This document shows positions 52,898-63,949 of a stretch of DNA of 64,000 nucleotides, piece by piece. Numbering within the stretch: position 1 is the stretch's first letter; every line of letters begins with the position of its first letter. Under the pieces are notes generated by a model. That model was given only the letters and a program-made list of their open reading frames with translations, ran no database searches and had not been told where the DNA came from. The stretch covers positions 15,973,631-16,037,630 of the forward strand of contig NC_134569.1 of NCBI RefSeq assembly GCF_050947875.1, written 5' to 3'. Made by a program: the position numbers and the translations under genes. Origin of the DNA: Dermacentor variabilis. Lineage: Eukaryota; Arthropoda; Arachnida; Ixodida; Ixodidae.

Positions 52898-53410
52898 TTA
52901 AAGGGACACTAAAGTGAAAAATGATTTCTTCTTCATCAGTAAATTACTGTTCTACAACACCAAAAACACCACTCTTACAACGATAAGACGTTTGGTAAGC
53001 CAGAAAAAGCGAAAGGACGAAATACGGGTGGCGACGCCAACTTAAGTTCCCGCACCTGGGGTCTGTGACGTCTTGGATTTTGATGGCATCTTCCAGGGCT
53101 TACTAATTGTATATAGCGGCACAGATTGACTACATTGTGTTCTAAAGGAACCAAATATTAAAACATGGCAAGTTTCGGGAACCTTTATTCAGCCAACGCG
53201 GCCCAAATGCGAAAACATACTTTAGAATCCCTGACGTCACGTTGACGTACCGGCGCTGGGGTTTCGGCGCGAAATTCAAATACTGATACTTGGACCTTTA
53301 TTTCCTCATCCAATAATCAAACTATTTTTTTTAATGACTGCCTGAAGGGTTCTTAAACAATGCTTCATTAGTCTAAACTGATTTATTGTTTCGCTTTAGT
53401 GTCCCTTTAA
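52898..53410. mobile_element. Non-autonomous DNA element with TTAAAGGGACACTAAAG ends
   Basis: 513 bp. Left end ttaaagggacactaaagtga, right end ctttagtgtccctttaa, a perfect 17-bp inverted repeat. It interrupts the Gypsy frame between PD and KLRAV. TTAA at the borders recalls piggyBac, but keeping one TTAA would break the host frame, so whether TTAA is the target duplication or part of the element is open. No coding frame. Confidence 0.85.
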
Positions 53411-53640
53411 GTTACGCGCCGTCATCGACTATCCACTTCCAACGTATATGCAGCCTGTATCGTTTTATCGGTTTGGTCAATTTTTATCGTCGCTTCATCC
53501 CTACATGCTCTACACTCTTGAAGCCTTTTGAAGCGCTCCTTTCCACTTCGAAAGGCGTCCGCCGCTCTGGTTGGGATTCTATCGCCGATCAGGTATTTTC
53601 CGCCGTCAAGACCAAACTCGTCTAAGCCACACTCCTGCAC

Positions 53641-54060
53641 CACCCTTCAGACTGCTCCCACTAGGTGGACGCTTCTTCAGTAGCCGTGGGAGCTGCTCTT
53701 CATCAGTAACTTAATTATGCATTGGTCCCCACCACCTTTCTTTTCGCGGAAGTTGCGCGACACTGGGCGAACACTTTCAGACGGGAGCTGCACGCCGCGT
53801 ACTTTGCAGTGAAGCACTTCAGGTAGTTCCACGAAAGTCGAGAATTCGTCATCCTTACCGACCGCAAGCCTCTCGCTTCCGCCATACGTTCCTTCACTGC
53901 CAACCAATCTCCGAGAGCTGCGTCATCTTGCTTTCCTCGCCGAATTCACGACTGACATACGCTATGCCAAAAGCAGCCTCAACAGTGCGGCTGACGCTCT
54001 GAGCCACATCGGCATCAACTCCACGACAGGTCTCGCTGGCCTTTCCTTTTCCTCGTTCTA
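53641..54060 (+). pseudogene. Gypsy RNase H remnant
   Basis: Broken frames read VDASSVAVGAAL (catalytic-Asp block), FRRELHAAYFAVKHFR (Glu block) and FVILTDRKPLASAI (Asp block), the three RNase H motifs of Gypsy pol. Several stops lie between them. Confidence 0.75.
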
Positions 54061-55110
54061 GGCGACACAAGTATCCTACCCTGAGCTTCCACGCCTAAAT
54101 TTTAAGGTCTTAAATCTTAATCGCCTGTCTTCTAAATCAGTTCGTCTGGAGCGGTCCCCTTCCCCGATCATGGCGACACGCTCTGGTGCAACGTTTGAGC
54201 TAGCCGCACTCGCATGAGTCGTACCTATGTCCCTTCTCGTCTTCATCGTGCTGTTTTTGATTCTGTGCACTCGCCCTGCCATCGAGGCATACGTGCCACG
54301 CGAGACCTTATCACCTAGCGTTACGTCTGGCCTCGTGCACGCGCCGACGTGCGAGACTGCGCTCGTGCTTGCGCAACCTACCGTCGTTTCAAGGTGCAAC
54401 TACACACCAAGCTTCCATGGGGACAATTTCCGCTCCCCCATGTACGCTTCGACACCATTCATCTGGACATCGTCGGGCATTTACCACCATCCCGCGGTTA
54501 TGCGTACTTGCTTACGTGTGTTCGGTACACCCGGTGGCCTGAAGCGGCTCCCATGCCTGACATCACGGCGTACACAGTTGCCCATACTTTCCTCTCTACC
54601 TCGATCAGCCGTTTTGGTGTGCCGTCGACGGTGAATACTGACACCGGCAGACAGTTCGAGTTCACCCTTTTCATATCCCTAATATCTCTTTTAAGGTGTG
54701 AGTTAGTGCGTTTCGAACAATGATCTCCGATGGCGCCCTAGCTTTCCTGCTCAGTAACCGAGATCATTTACGGCTGTACCCTACGCTTGCCGGTTGATCT
54801 CATCGCCACCTCTTCCACGCTGCCTGTTCCCAGCTTCTTTCGTCCAGCGCCGACTTTCATGCAAACGTTGCGTACTTGACCAACTTCTGCTCCCTCGAGC
54901 CTGCAAACGTCCTATCATGTTCTTCTTCCTTAAAAATTCTGGCATGTGCCGTCTCATGCTTTCGTTCGTATTGCCGCGCCTCGTCGTCGCCTTCAACCTC
55001 GCTATGACGGCCATTTCCCAGTCGTCAATCGTTCAGAATACCGCTTTACTGTATACTGTGCAACGGACATGAGGACACAGTCGCTCTGAGAGGATCAAAC
55101 CTGCCCCCAA
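54061..55110 (+). pseudogene. Gypsy integrase remnant
   Basis: The frame at 54349-54723 reads [14 protein letters not shown], then [20 protein letters not shown] (first DDE Asp), [32 protein letters not shown] (second Asp) and breaks. From 54780 a shifted frame reads CRHAFVRIAAPRRRLQPRYDGHFPVVNRS, the GPY/F-like tail with G-H in place of G-P. The Glu-bearing segment is lost between them. Confidence 0.75.
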
Positions 55111-56904
55111 CATCAGCGTGCCCACCTGAACGACTTTCCAAGTGACCACGGCCACTTCTCTGCAGGGAGAGGGGGTCTCACCAGTGGTGCGCATCTTCGT
55201 CCTCTGGCGCGGCCCTGGTCAACCACGTGAGCTGATGCGGAGACAGGCAAGAGGGAAGGGGAAGAGTAATGGACAGCGGGTTGATCCGCAGTTAGGCCTG
55301 TCGCAACCGCTGAAGTAAAGACGCTAAGTTTTTAACAGTGCTTAGTAGCTCATACAGGCTTTATGGTCTGTGTTCTGTATACGTATAGTTACGTAACATT
55401 AGGTAAACAAAGCTTCGCTTCAAAACAGTTTCATGGCCTTCGACAGCCAACTCGCTTCTCGTTTCAAAGTCAGGTGCGTCGCACTATATACTGCGCATTT
55501 TTCAGCAGCATTGATTTATAAAACTGGTTAACTGCGCAGCGGAAGTGTTGCCAGGTGCGAGCCCCTGTACTGGCGAAGTATTGCATCCTGCCGTTTTACT
55601 ATTTGCTGGCTAAGCTGAGTGGTACGAGGCCATAAAGCCCGTGAGTTGAAATTCAACACATTCTCGGTGGGGTGCCAACCTAGGGGCATCTCAGAGTGTC
55701 AGCCGGTACTGCTTACGGCCAAGCAAAGAGGCGGTTTATTGAACTTCCGCAGGTAACGTTCGTCCAAAACTTTGAAAGAATAGAAAAGAACGAGGAGTGA
55801 CTTGTTGCGAAAGAGATCGCAGCGCTACGAAATACGAAGTACCGACATGGTACCGCATTGAAGTAGTGGCCAGATGCATACGCGGAAGTGAATCACCTGT
55901 TACCTCATACGTTTGACAGTCGCCATTCACGAGAATTATTACGAATTGGTTATATCTCGGCTTCGGGCACCTAGATTTACAGGTACAGGTGGATGCGACA
56001 GAAACCCAAATTCGTAGAACTGTTCTCGAAAGCGAGAATGATCAGTCAGATATTGAATATTTCAGGAACCTGATTCTAAAGGAAAGACGCAGATAGGAAA
56101 AACTCAGGTAGTAAATTAATGGTATGCACCTGAGGGAGGATTTCGACGCCCTGTCAAAGCGAATTTTTGTGGACTAAGCGATACAAGTGACAGATAGAAA
56201 GCACGCACGCGGTATAGTTTAATTAAAAACACGATAAAATAATGTAGAGTGCACCGTTCAAACCGCGTTCTTTACCTCGCAGGCGCCGACAAGCGGCCAA
56301 TGGCAGATGCCGAACATCTCCACGTCACCTATGACGCACGACAAGCTCAAAACCCAGCCGGTATCGGTCGCGATAGCGCGCTTAGGGCGCCAGCCTCGAC
56401 AAGACCGCCGCGAGCAAACATCAACGTTAGCAGAGCGATAGCGCTGACACCAAAGATTAGTGCATCACATATATTTGCAATTAAACCAAACATCGGTACA
56501 AAACTGCGCCGCGTCGAAATCCGGCCGTCAGCCATTCTGAGGCAGGCCACCCACAACGATTCTTGTTAGCACGATATTCTTCAAACGGAGGACATGGGCA
56601 CCTCACCATAAATACACGAACGCGCGGTCCTGTAAAGTCAAAGAACCCAGCAGATAATGACATCACGTGAGCTGCGGCCTGCGTACAGACCATTGTTTGA
56701 CGATCGCAGAACGTCGATAACACCAAGCTATTGCTTGGTGGTGGAAATTATTCAGCGCGCATTTTTAGGCAAGTTGTCAGCTTTGTTCGTTATATGCAGC
56801 GCAGTGAGCGCAATACTCATTCTGAAGCTATCTATAATTAGCAAGTCCGTGTGTTTGTCGAGTTATTCATCCGTCGCAACAGCACTGCGCTGCTGAGCAC
56901 GAGA
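55111..56904. other. Intron 1, unassigned sequence
   Basis: Nothing recognised. The plus frame 56249-56569 has no domain, splice signal or second copy. Confidence 0.4.
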
Positions 56905-57180
56905 TACACACTAAAACAAAATTACACCCTTTGGTTTGTATCTTGCCACAGAACGATAAACGTCATCAGTCTTGTCCGCATTTCCTTTCTTTAAGGCTGC
57001 GAGCCCGGTACTTCCCACTAACGAACGGAATGCGCGTTATCAGCCTGACATAGCATTCCCGACAGGAACGCAGCGAGCGCGGCGTTTTCAAGAAAGGAAA
57101 CGCAAACAAGGCAGATGACGATTATCGTTGTGTGGCAGATATACACCCCAAAAGGGTGTACGTTTGTCTAAGAGTGTAGT
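56905..57180. mobile_element. Short DNA element with long terminal inverted repeats
   Basis: About 275 bp. The left third (acactaaaacaaaattacaccc, ttgccacagaacgataaacgtcatc, gcatttcctttcttt) pairs imperfectly with the reverse complement of the right third (acactcttagacaaacgtacaccc, tgccacacaacgataatcgtcatc, gcgtttcctttctt), giving arms of roughly 80 bp. Such foldback MITEs encode nothing. It lies in intron 1. Confidence 0.8.
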
Positions 57181-57352
57181 AGGTATCAGTGACTGGCTTC
57201 ATTTCCATGTCTAACACAGCTGGGTTACTGTGCTTCGTCCTGGGGGTCCTCGGTGATATTGAGCGCGATTGCGGGCAACGTCCTAGACAATTATAGATTT
57301 CAAAGATGGTACGAGGCCTATTCGGGGAGTGGGTAAGGAGCTAAGTGTGGTT

Positions 57353-57355
57353 TAC

Positions 57356-57398
<43 letters not shown>

Positions 57399-57400
57399 CC
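57353..57400. repeat. (AT)n(AC)n compound microsatellite
   Basis: About 9 AT/TA units followed by about 13 AC units. Confidence 0.93.
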
Positions 57401-57609
57401 ACACAAGAAACTTCACGTGCGAAGCCCCATGATGGCTCCATGTGTAGAGAGTCGAGTTTTGAACATTCGTCAGTGGCCAAACAGTCCTCAACAGATGCCA
57501 CGCTGTGATGTTCGTTAAAATTAAGAGCACTTCACCCGTGGAAATTCGCAGCATGTATTTTGAACACAGGCAAATATTGTTCTCCTACTGACACCATGGT
57601 TACTCACAC

Positions 57610-57935
57610 ATGTTCGATCAGTCGTTTTGTAGTGTCATATGCAAGTGGGGAGTCGCGTGTCGCTGCCCCAACACCGCAGATGCGATCCCTCCAATGTCGT
57701 GCAAGCATTGTTCAAGTTTCCTCAAATATTTTGCAGTTCCTCCAGTGTTGGAAATCTTGTTCAACCTATACACCTTCTCTCCATTGGCTTTTTGCCGAAG
57801 TCTACATGCTATTGTTACAGAACCTACACGTGTGATCAGGCCACCCGTCTGCTTTTTGTCTACCTGCTCCTGCAAAATGTACGTGAAACAACCACACTTA
57901 TGGCATGAACCACGCCATAAGCGAATCGGCCAGCT
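57610..57935 (-). pseudogene. Possible P-element/THAP transposase C-terminal fragment
   Basis: The minus frame 57618-58031 reads KCGCFTYILQEQVDKKQTGG LITRVGSV in two steps; the GGLI.P..SV block with preceding CxxxIL recalls the C-terminal region of P-element-type transposases, which I match from memory only. No THAP finger or DDE residues are visible. It is adjacent to an RTE fragment on the other strand. Could be a chance frame. Confidence 0.25.
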
Positions 57936-57944
57936 TATGTCATT

Positions 57945-58345
57945 CGGATTATACCTAAAACTTGAGAACAAGTTAAAAACCGTGCAAAGAGCAATGGAGC
58001 GAAAAACGCTAGGCATAACGTTAAGAGACATAGAGAGCGCAAGCGGTTTGGATCAGAGAGCAAACCAGTATAGCCGATATTCTAACTGACATTAAGAGAA
58101 AAAATGGAACTGGGCAGGCCATGTAATGCGTAGGATAGATAGCCGGCGGACCATTAGAGTAACAGAATGGGTGCCAAGAGAAGGGAACCGCAGTCGAAGA
58201 TGGCAGAAAACTAGGTGGGGTGACGAAATTATGAAATTCACAGGTGCAAGTTGGAATCAGTTGGCATAGGACAGAGATAATTGTAGATTGCAGGGAGAGG
58301 CCTTCGTCCTGCAGGGGCCATAAAAATAGGCTGATGATGATGATG
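57945..58345 (+). pseudogene. RTE-type LINE 3' fragment
   Basis: Plus frame LENKLKTVQRAMERKTLGITLRD (the post-RT domain), later AGHVMRR and VTEWVPREGNRSR, and the 3' signature attgtagattgcagggagag then cttcgtcctgcaggggccat with a short TGATGA tail (58332-58345). A third RTE copy, in intron 1 on the host strand. Confidence 0.85.
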
Positions 58346-58840
58346 AAAGATTGGGTAGGCACGCTTCTGTCGTCAGCTGGTGCTAACGTACACAGACAGA
58401 ACACCAAGAACCAATTTCCTAGACCATAAATGCTGTCGGAGTACAAAATACTGTATGTGAACTCTACTTCACTATTTATGGCAAGTGACCGAACGTTCTG
58501 GCGCATGGCACTGGGCAAACCACACGTGCAGGCTGAGGGACACATGCTGCCCCCCTTGCTGCTATTTGACAGTTAACACCAGTTGTAGCCGACCACGGCT
58601 GCCAGCGTCGTGTGTAAGGCAACATTTTTTTTTTAATCGTGCAGTAGTAATGCACGATGTGATGCAACAAGAATGGCAATTTACTCACTAATGGCCTATT
58701 GTGCTCCCAAATTCCTTCGTTCTGGAGAATATTTTACCAAAGTCATAAACTGATCCTTTTCTAGAGGTCATCCTTTAAGGGTACGTGCTTTTTTACACTT
58801 GACATGTATGTGCATGTTCACAAAGTGTTCTTGCATGCAG
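58346..58840. other. End of intron 1, unassigned
   Basis: Ends in a good acceptor (gttcttgcatgcag|gc at 58840/58841). Poly-T at 58625-58635. Confidence 0.5.
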
Positions 58841-58969
58841 GCATCCAATGGCTCGGCGACGCCTGCAACGACGACGATGACTGCCACGACGCATTCAACC
58901 TGCTCTGCGTCAAGGGCCAGTGCACCTGTAAGCATGGATTCGTATCGGCACAGTTCAGCTGCCACCCAG
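58841..58969 (+). CDS. EB-module membrane protein, exon 2 (first Cys-rich module)
   Basis: 129 bp, phase 1 at both ends, between ttgcatgcag| and |gtacag. Encodes GIQWLGDACNDDDDC onward with cysteine spacing C-x5-C-x7-C-x4-C-x-C-x10-C (residues 38, 44, 52, 57, 59 and 70). The pattern Gxx-C-xxDxx-C ... C-xxG-x-C-x-C-xxGF is that of EB/EGF-like modules in invertebrate extracellular proteins. A symmetric 1-1 exon carrying one module is the usual form for duplicated or shuffled extracellular domains. The reading frame is set by exon 1 (G codon split g|gc). Confidence 0.85.
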
Positions 58970-60598
58970 GTACAGTTTGCCGGAATCCCCCTCTCGTTCC
59001 GTGTAGAAACATGACAGCTAAGATTTAAAATGCTTGGCAGGTTATCAAGTGTAAATGAATGAGTTAAAGCGTTTATTGCTAATCTGAGTGGGCTTTGTGG
59101 CTCGACAGGTAAAAGGGAATGGGACGGAAAGCTGAGCGTAGAGTTTGCTATATTTCTCTACCCAACACTATGGGACCAATTTGCAATAAACTATACCATA
59201 CAGATGCATGCAGAATTAAACCTAAACTGCCAGCACTGTATCGTGGCATAGCAGCGTATCTATCCAACAGGCACAATCACTAATCACGGAACACCGGAAC
59301 TATACCAAACACCAATTCAAATTTGTTTCAAGCAACTGCTATTACAGTTTCTGAGTACAGTTTCGGTTTCAGGAGGGGCAGTGGCCTAATTTTGCACCTG
59401 TCACGTCTTTCAGTTGACTTAATTTGTGACGTAATGCTGCTGCTGACTAGACTATTCACAAACCAAAACCACGTGTTACAGAAGCACACGTTTATTATGA
59501 AGAGGCAAACATATTCAATATATTGGCACTAGTAGCCTTTTGCATTCCTTGCACATAGTATAACAAAGCAAGTACAATGGGCCTAAGGAATGAGAGGCAC
59601 GCAAGAAGCGAGGTGTGCAAAACATCTTAGGTGTGGTGCGGCTGCGTGAATGTAGCGCCCACTGATAAGTCTATGGGCAACGAACTGGCCTTTCTGGTAG
59701 TGATGCTTGGTGCAATAAAATGAGCAGAAGCAAAAGTACTCACCATCAGGTTTGCGTCATGCAAGCAGATCGGCATACAAGAACAGATAAGCCAGATGGC
59801 TTTCCCTTTTCGTGCTCATTGGTTGGTGGTTAGCAGTCAGTGGCTGGTGGTCGGACATTTACTTTGCCATTTCAAAGAGATGCGAAACACAGGGTAAATA
59901 TATGAAATGAAAAGAAACTTCAATGTGAATGTAATTATCAGACACAAACTTATGAGTTCTAGATATGGCATTTGCAACAGAAAAAATTATATTTTGCCAA
60001 ATTGAATTACACATCCAGGGCAATCAGGCTCAGTTTAGACATGCATGCCTTTGTAACATTATCAACACGTGCAGTCAAATAGCCAGGCACACCAGCACGT
60101 GCTGCAGCACAAGAACTTTGAGCCGTACGAAGGTTTAGATGCTGTGGTGGAGCATTTGTGTAGCACAGTCCTCTACTCCTGCTGCCCCCAGTGGCGGCTG
60201 CAGAGGGTTCCGGTACAGATACACAAGTACTGGTCAGGGGCCCTGTTCTCTACAGAATCACGCAATGAAACAACAAATGCCACTTAAATGGCCTCAGCGC
60301 AACAAATATGTATGTGCCTCTAGAAGCACATATTGAATAACGTCACTTGCAACGACAATCGTCGAGGATGGTTTCTGCGCACTTCCTAATTCCACGTCTT
60401 CTCAATTACCCAAGTGATACGGCCACCTAGTTAAACCCAACACCAAATCTACATGATTTCTGTACAGTGTTACAGAAAACATGATGTTATATCTATGAGT
60501 TCCCAAGAAAACAATGAAATAGGAATACTTTCGCAAAAATGCACAGAGTCACCTTAAGACGAACAGGTTGTCACAACGGTCTCCCCATTCTCTTGCAG
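58970..60598. other. Intron 2
   Basis: About 1.6 kb, GT (58970) to AG (60597-60598). No exon, repeat or transposon recognised inside. Confidence 0.6.
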
Positions 60599-60757
60599 CT
60601 TCGCCGCTTGGCGGAAAGTGTACGTACCACGCCCAATGCCAATACAGCGACCCGCACAGTGCATGCGACCTGACAGGACACTGTGTGTGCGTGGAGGGGT
60701 TCACAATGCGCCAGGACACCACCAAGAAGTGCGCCGCTGCCGATGCGGACGACGACC
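60599..60757 (+). CDS. EB-module membrane protein, exon 3 (second Cys-rich module)
   Basis: 159 bp, phase 1 at both ends. Acceptor ccattctcttgcag|, donor c|gtcagt (the weakest site of the gene, with C at +3). Encodes ASPLGGKCTYHAQC onward: C-x5-C-x8-C-x5-C-x-C-x13-C (residues 80, 86, 95, 101, 103, 117), parallel to exon 2, with the conserved CxCxxGF core (CVCVEGF). Then a short acidic linker (ADADDD). The two modules clearly share an origin. Confidence 0.87.
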
Positions 60758-62314
60758 GTCAGTATCCGGACGTACTGAGACCGCACGCGATCACAGGCAT
60801 GGCTATTACTCCACCGATGCGGCATCTGTCTCTCTCTCTCGCCGCTAAGTGAAAATTAGCCCTAAATGGCAGAATTTTCCCAACTTAAATGTTCTATTTA
60901 GATCAAGTGAATTTGTTGGGTCTCCTCCTCCGCTGATCTGTATCATACTTGGCTGGGACGAACTTGAGCAATTAAAGGTGGCGGGGAACAAGAAAAAAAA
61001 AAACAATAATGGATTCTGCTATGTATTGCAACAGTGGTATTCCCTGATGTGTGGTGGCGTGCTGGAGACAGGAAAGCACAGTTCCCTCTAAAGCCTGCCC
61101 TCTGAGGTACCAAATCCATAGGCACAAGCTGCACTCTCTAAAAAATACCAGAATTACAAAATTACTTCCACATCGTCCTTTTTTTTTTTTTTTTGCTGCA
61201 ATTTCTGGCGAGGTTTTGCATAACATGATGCATCAGGAGTACACCAGATAAGTTTTCTTTTTCATTTTTATGGATAATATTTAGTTGTGAAGAGTACAAC
61301 GCAACTCACTATTATTTCTTGAGCCTAGGCTAACCGCTATTTCAGAAGCTACAGTGGTGTCTGTCATGGACAACTGTCTTGGGAATGAGAGTTTATTTTG
61401 ATGCATAATATCTGTCCATCATGTACGATGGTTGTACTACTGATGTTTCCCACAGAATACAAATACGATTCCATACTTTTCGTCTTGACTACTTCATGTC
61501 AAAATGTAAGTATGTGAACTAAAAAGCTTGTTATCTTGATGGTTTGATTAAAAAGTGAAGGAACAAGGCACATAAAGAAGAGAGGCACAGGAACCAACGA
61601 CATGCCAAAGTTCCTTTTGTCATAAGCTGCGAATGATAAGCAGTTTTAGGATGACTCAATCTAGTACGGATGTGCCAAGCTAAGCCAGCATGAAGACTAA
61701 AATAGTGGTTGTTGCCAATCAGTGGTGATGGCTCTTCTATTGCAAATATTTAACAGGACAGTGGCAGGGACTTAAGTGTAGAACACTTACAGTTCCATCT
61801 TTGGTGACCAGACTCATCAATGCTCTAATATGCCACAAATTTAAAAGCACTGTTTTATTCACTGTGTGATGCACTTAGCACTACTAACAAATCACAAAAA
61901 CACACATGACAGGAATGACGAAGCCTTGTGCGTGGAGTTGATCGAGCCTTTTCGTTGTTTCAGAAGTACTTAGTAAATCACAAGATGAATGAACATCAAC
62001 TAGCCCTATTTCTCACTATACTTAACATCACCATTAACATAATTAATATTACCTTTGTCAAATTGGAATCATTAAAAAGCAAACACAAGTTTCCCTACAA
62101 AAATCTGCACATATTTAGTAACCTTAAGACACTAAGGAATATAAAAAGCAATGCAGCAGTGAATTCTTGGAATGATATTGGTTCACACCATTTTGTAGAG
62201 TTCTTTTTTACTCAATTTCCAGAACTGCATTGAACTTGTCCTCCTAGACAGGTTTAACACACACAGCATAGCGATACAGAGAGGTTTCTGTTGCTTCTTT
62301 CTTTATCTACACAG
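60758..62314. other. Intron 3
   Basis: About 1.56 kb, GT (60758) to AG (62313-62314). A T18 tract lies near 61177. The plus frame 61928-62233 is AT-rich and shows no domain. Confidence 0.6.
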
Positions 62315-62423
62315 GACATCGCAGTTCCTATGGCAGCGGCGTCACAACTTTTGGCATCATCGTGCTGGTACTGGCATTTGTGCTAGCAGTTGCCTGCCTC
62401 CTCAAATTCGTTATCTGCAACTG
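62315..62423 (+). CDS. EB-module membrane protein, exon 4 (transmembrane)
   Basis: 109 bp, in at phase 1, out at phase 2; acceptor tatctacacag|, donor ctg|gtaaga. Encodes a short Ser/Gly stalk (RHRSSYGSGVTT) and a single transmembrane helix FGIIVLVLAFVLAVACLL (about residues 138-160) ending at a Lys and Cys (KFVICNW), consistent with type I topology given the N-terminal signal peptide. Confidence 0.88.
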
Positions 62424-62524
62424 GTAAGAACAGGCTGTCCGTAGAGTGGCTCAAATATGCCTACTCAGCCAAAAAATGGTCTTGGTCTGACTGACTAGGA
62501 GGAATAGCCAATACTATCAGTGTA

Positions 62525-63480
62525 CAGGGTCCATTATGAAAGTAATGCGCATTTTCTGGGAAAAATAGATTTATTGACCGGACCTGTACAAATGGTTAAA
62601 ATTCTTCTAAATACTCTCCCCCTGCATCAATACACTTGCGGAGACATGTCTGCCATGCCTGGAAGGCACCCTGAAAGTCCTCAACGGAAATGTCTCTCAG
62701 GAATGCTGTAACATGCCTTTGGATTTTTTCCACGGTCTCCCAGTGCTTTCCTTTCAGCACTCTCTTCGGTCGGGGAAACAAAACAAAAAAAAAAAAAAGT
62801 TGCACGGAGCCCAGTCGGGACTGTAGGGGGACGAGGGACCACAGGGCTGTTGCTCCAGGCTAGTAAGTTGGCAACGATGAAGGACGTGTGGCTGGGGGCA
62901 TTGTCATGGTGGAGCTTGACCATGTCTTTGATGTCAGCCCTCACGCACGCGACCGGGCATTTTAATCTCTTGAGCACCTCCAGGTAAAATGCTGAGTTGA
63001 CAGTTTCTCCCTGCGGTACAAACTCAAGATGGACGATTCCTCAGGAGTCAAAGAAGACAATGAGCATCGTTTTGATTTTTGATGCGAGACTTGCTTATTC
63101 GCACTTTCTTAGGGCAGGGGGATGATTTTGTATGCCACTCGCTGCTCTGCCTTTTCGATTCTGGGAAGTACTTGAACATCCAGGATTTGTCTCCGGTTAC
63201 GACAGAGTTAAGAAACTCCGGCTCATTTGGATCAAATCCAACAATTCTTGACAGCGCGAAACTCAAAGTTCTTTCTGATCTTCTGTCAACACTTTCAGCA
63301 CAAGCTTTGTGCAGACCTTGCGCATTTACAGATCCTCGTTCACTATCCCATGTACCGCAAATGTGGACATGTGTAGGGTAGGGCAGAACCCTCGCCACAT
63401 TTCCCGACCGGTTTTATCCCGCTACCATGAATAGTCGCATCATAATAAAATCATGTGCATTACTTTCATAATGGACCCTG
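62525..63480 (-). pseudogene. Mariner-type transposon, internally deleted
   Basis: 956 bp with near-perfect inverted ends of about 27 bp (cagggtccattatgaaagta / tactttcataatggaccctg), flanked by TA on both sides (62523-62524, 63481-63482). Minus frames carry transposase parts: VVTGDKSWMFKYFPESKRQS (first catalytic Asp), KLHHDNAPSHT (second Asp), then a frameshift in the region of the third Asp, and DISVEDFQGAFQAWQ...CIDAGGEYLEEF at the end. Complete mariners are about 1.3 kb; the N-terminal DNA-binding part is missing. It lies in intron 4 of the EB-module gene, antisense. The ends could still be cut by a transposase supplied in trans (inference). Confidence 0.9.
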
Positions 63481-63791
63481 TATTGCAACTATCACTGACT
63501 TAGTGCTTATTTCGTACTTTCTACAGTGCAGCACACACTACAACACATATATCATTATCAGCTGTGTAGTACAAGCTGTAAAATAAGCAACTTTTTTAAA
63601 GCACTGACGTGCCAATGTTTATGCATGCATAAACTGTTTCTGCTTCTTTAATTTAAACTCCATGAAGCCTTACAATAGAACACTTAATAAATCATTTGTA
63701 AATTAAAGGCCATTGGAACAGAAGCAAGCCCGTGTCCTTACCAAGGTTTTCTCAAAGCCCGCCTTACAACATTGATGCAAACTTGCTGCAG
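63481..63791. other. Remainder of intron 4
   Basis: Ends in the acceptor cttgctgcag| (63790-63791). Nothing else recognised. Confidence 0.6.
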
Positions 63792-63865
63792 GAACCAGCA
63801 ACAATCACCACCTCCGAGGAAACATTCCAGGAAATACAACTACCTCACCGTGGGTTACCTCAAAG
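63792..63865 (+). CDS. EB-module membrane protein, exon 5 (cytoplasmic tail)
   Basis: 74 bp, in at phase 2, out at phase 1, donor aaag|gtgtgc. Encodes the tail NQQQSPPPRKHSRKYNYL then TVGYLK: basic and Pro/Ser-rich just inside the membrane, with tyrosines (YNYL, VGYL) that could serve sorting or signalling; that is inference. The Trp codon is split across the intron (tg|g). Confidence 0.8.
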
Positions 63866-63949
63866 GTGTGCAGAACAATTGCCTAAAGTAGTGTAGCTTT
63901 AAGATTGCTCATGACTGCTAACCATCAATGTTATATTTATCCTTTACAG

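Larger units (their letters stand above)
52485..53640 (+). pseudogene. Gypsy RT/RNase H, interrupted by two DNA elements
   Basis: Three pieces: 52490-52605 with the active-site motif [12 protein letters not shown] and LRQLFTRLLDYDVLTNA; 52821-52897 with KCEFGLSEM (a stop follows) and PDN; 53411-53625 with LRAVIDYPLPT then a frameshift into RFIGLVNFYRRFIPTCSTLLKPFEALL. RNase H traces (TDRKPLASA) follow to about 53960. Removing the two insertions restores collinearity with Gypsy pol. The fingers and part of the palm before YIDD are deleted. Confidence 0.8.
51185..55110 (+). mobile_element. Decayed Gypsy retrotransposon with nested insertions
   Basis: Gag, protease, RT, RNase H and integrase pieces appear in Gypsy order on the plus strand but are riddled with stops and a deletion between protease and RT. 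No LTRs were recognised. Two DNA elements (52606-52817 and 52898-53410), a TA microsatellite and a palindrome lie inside it. It sits in intron 1 of the EB-module gene, same strand. Confidence 0.82.
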
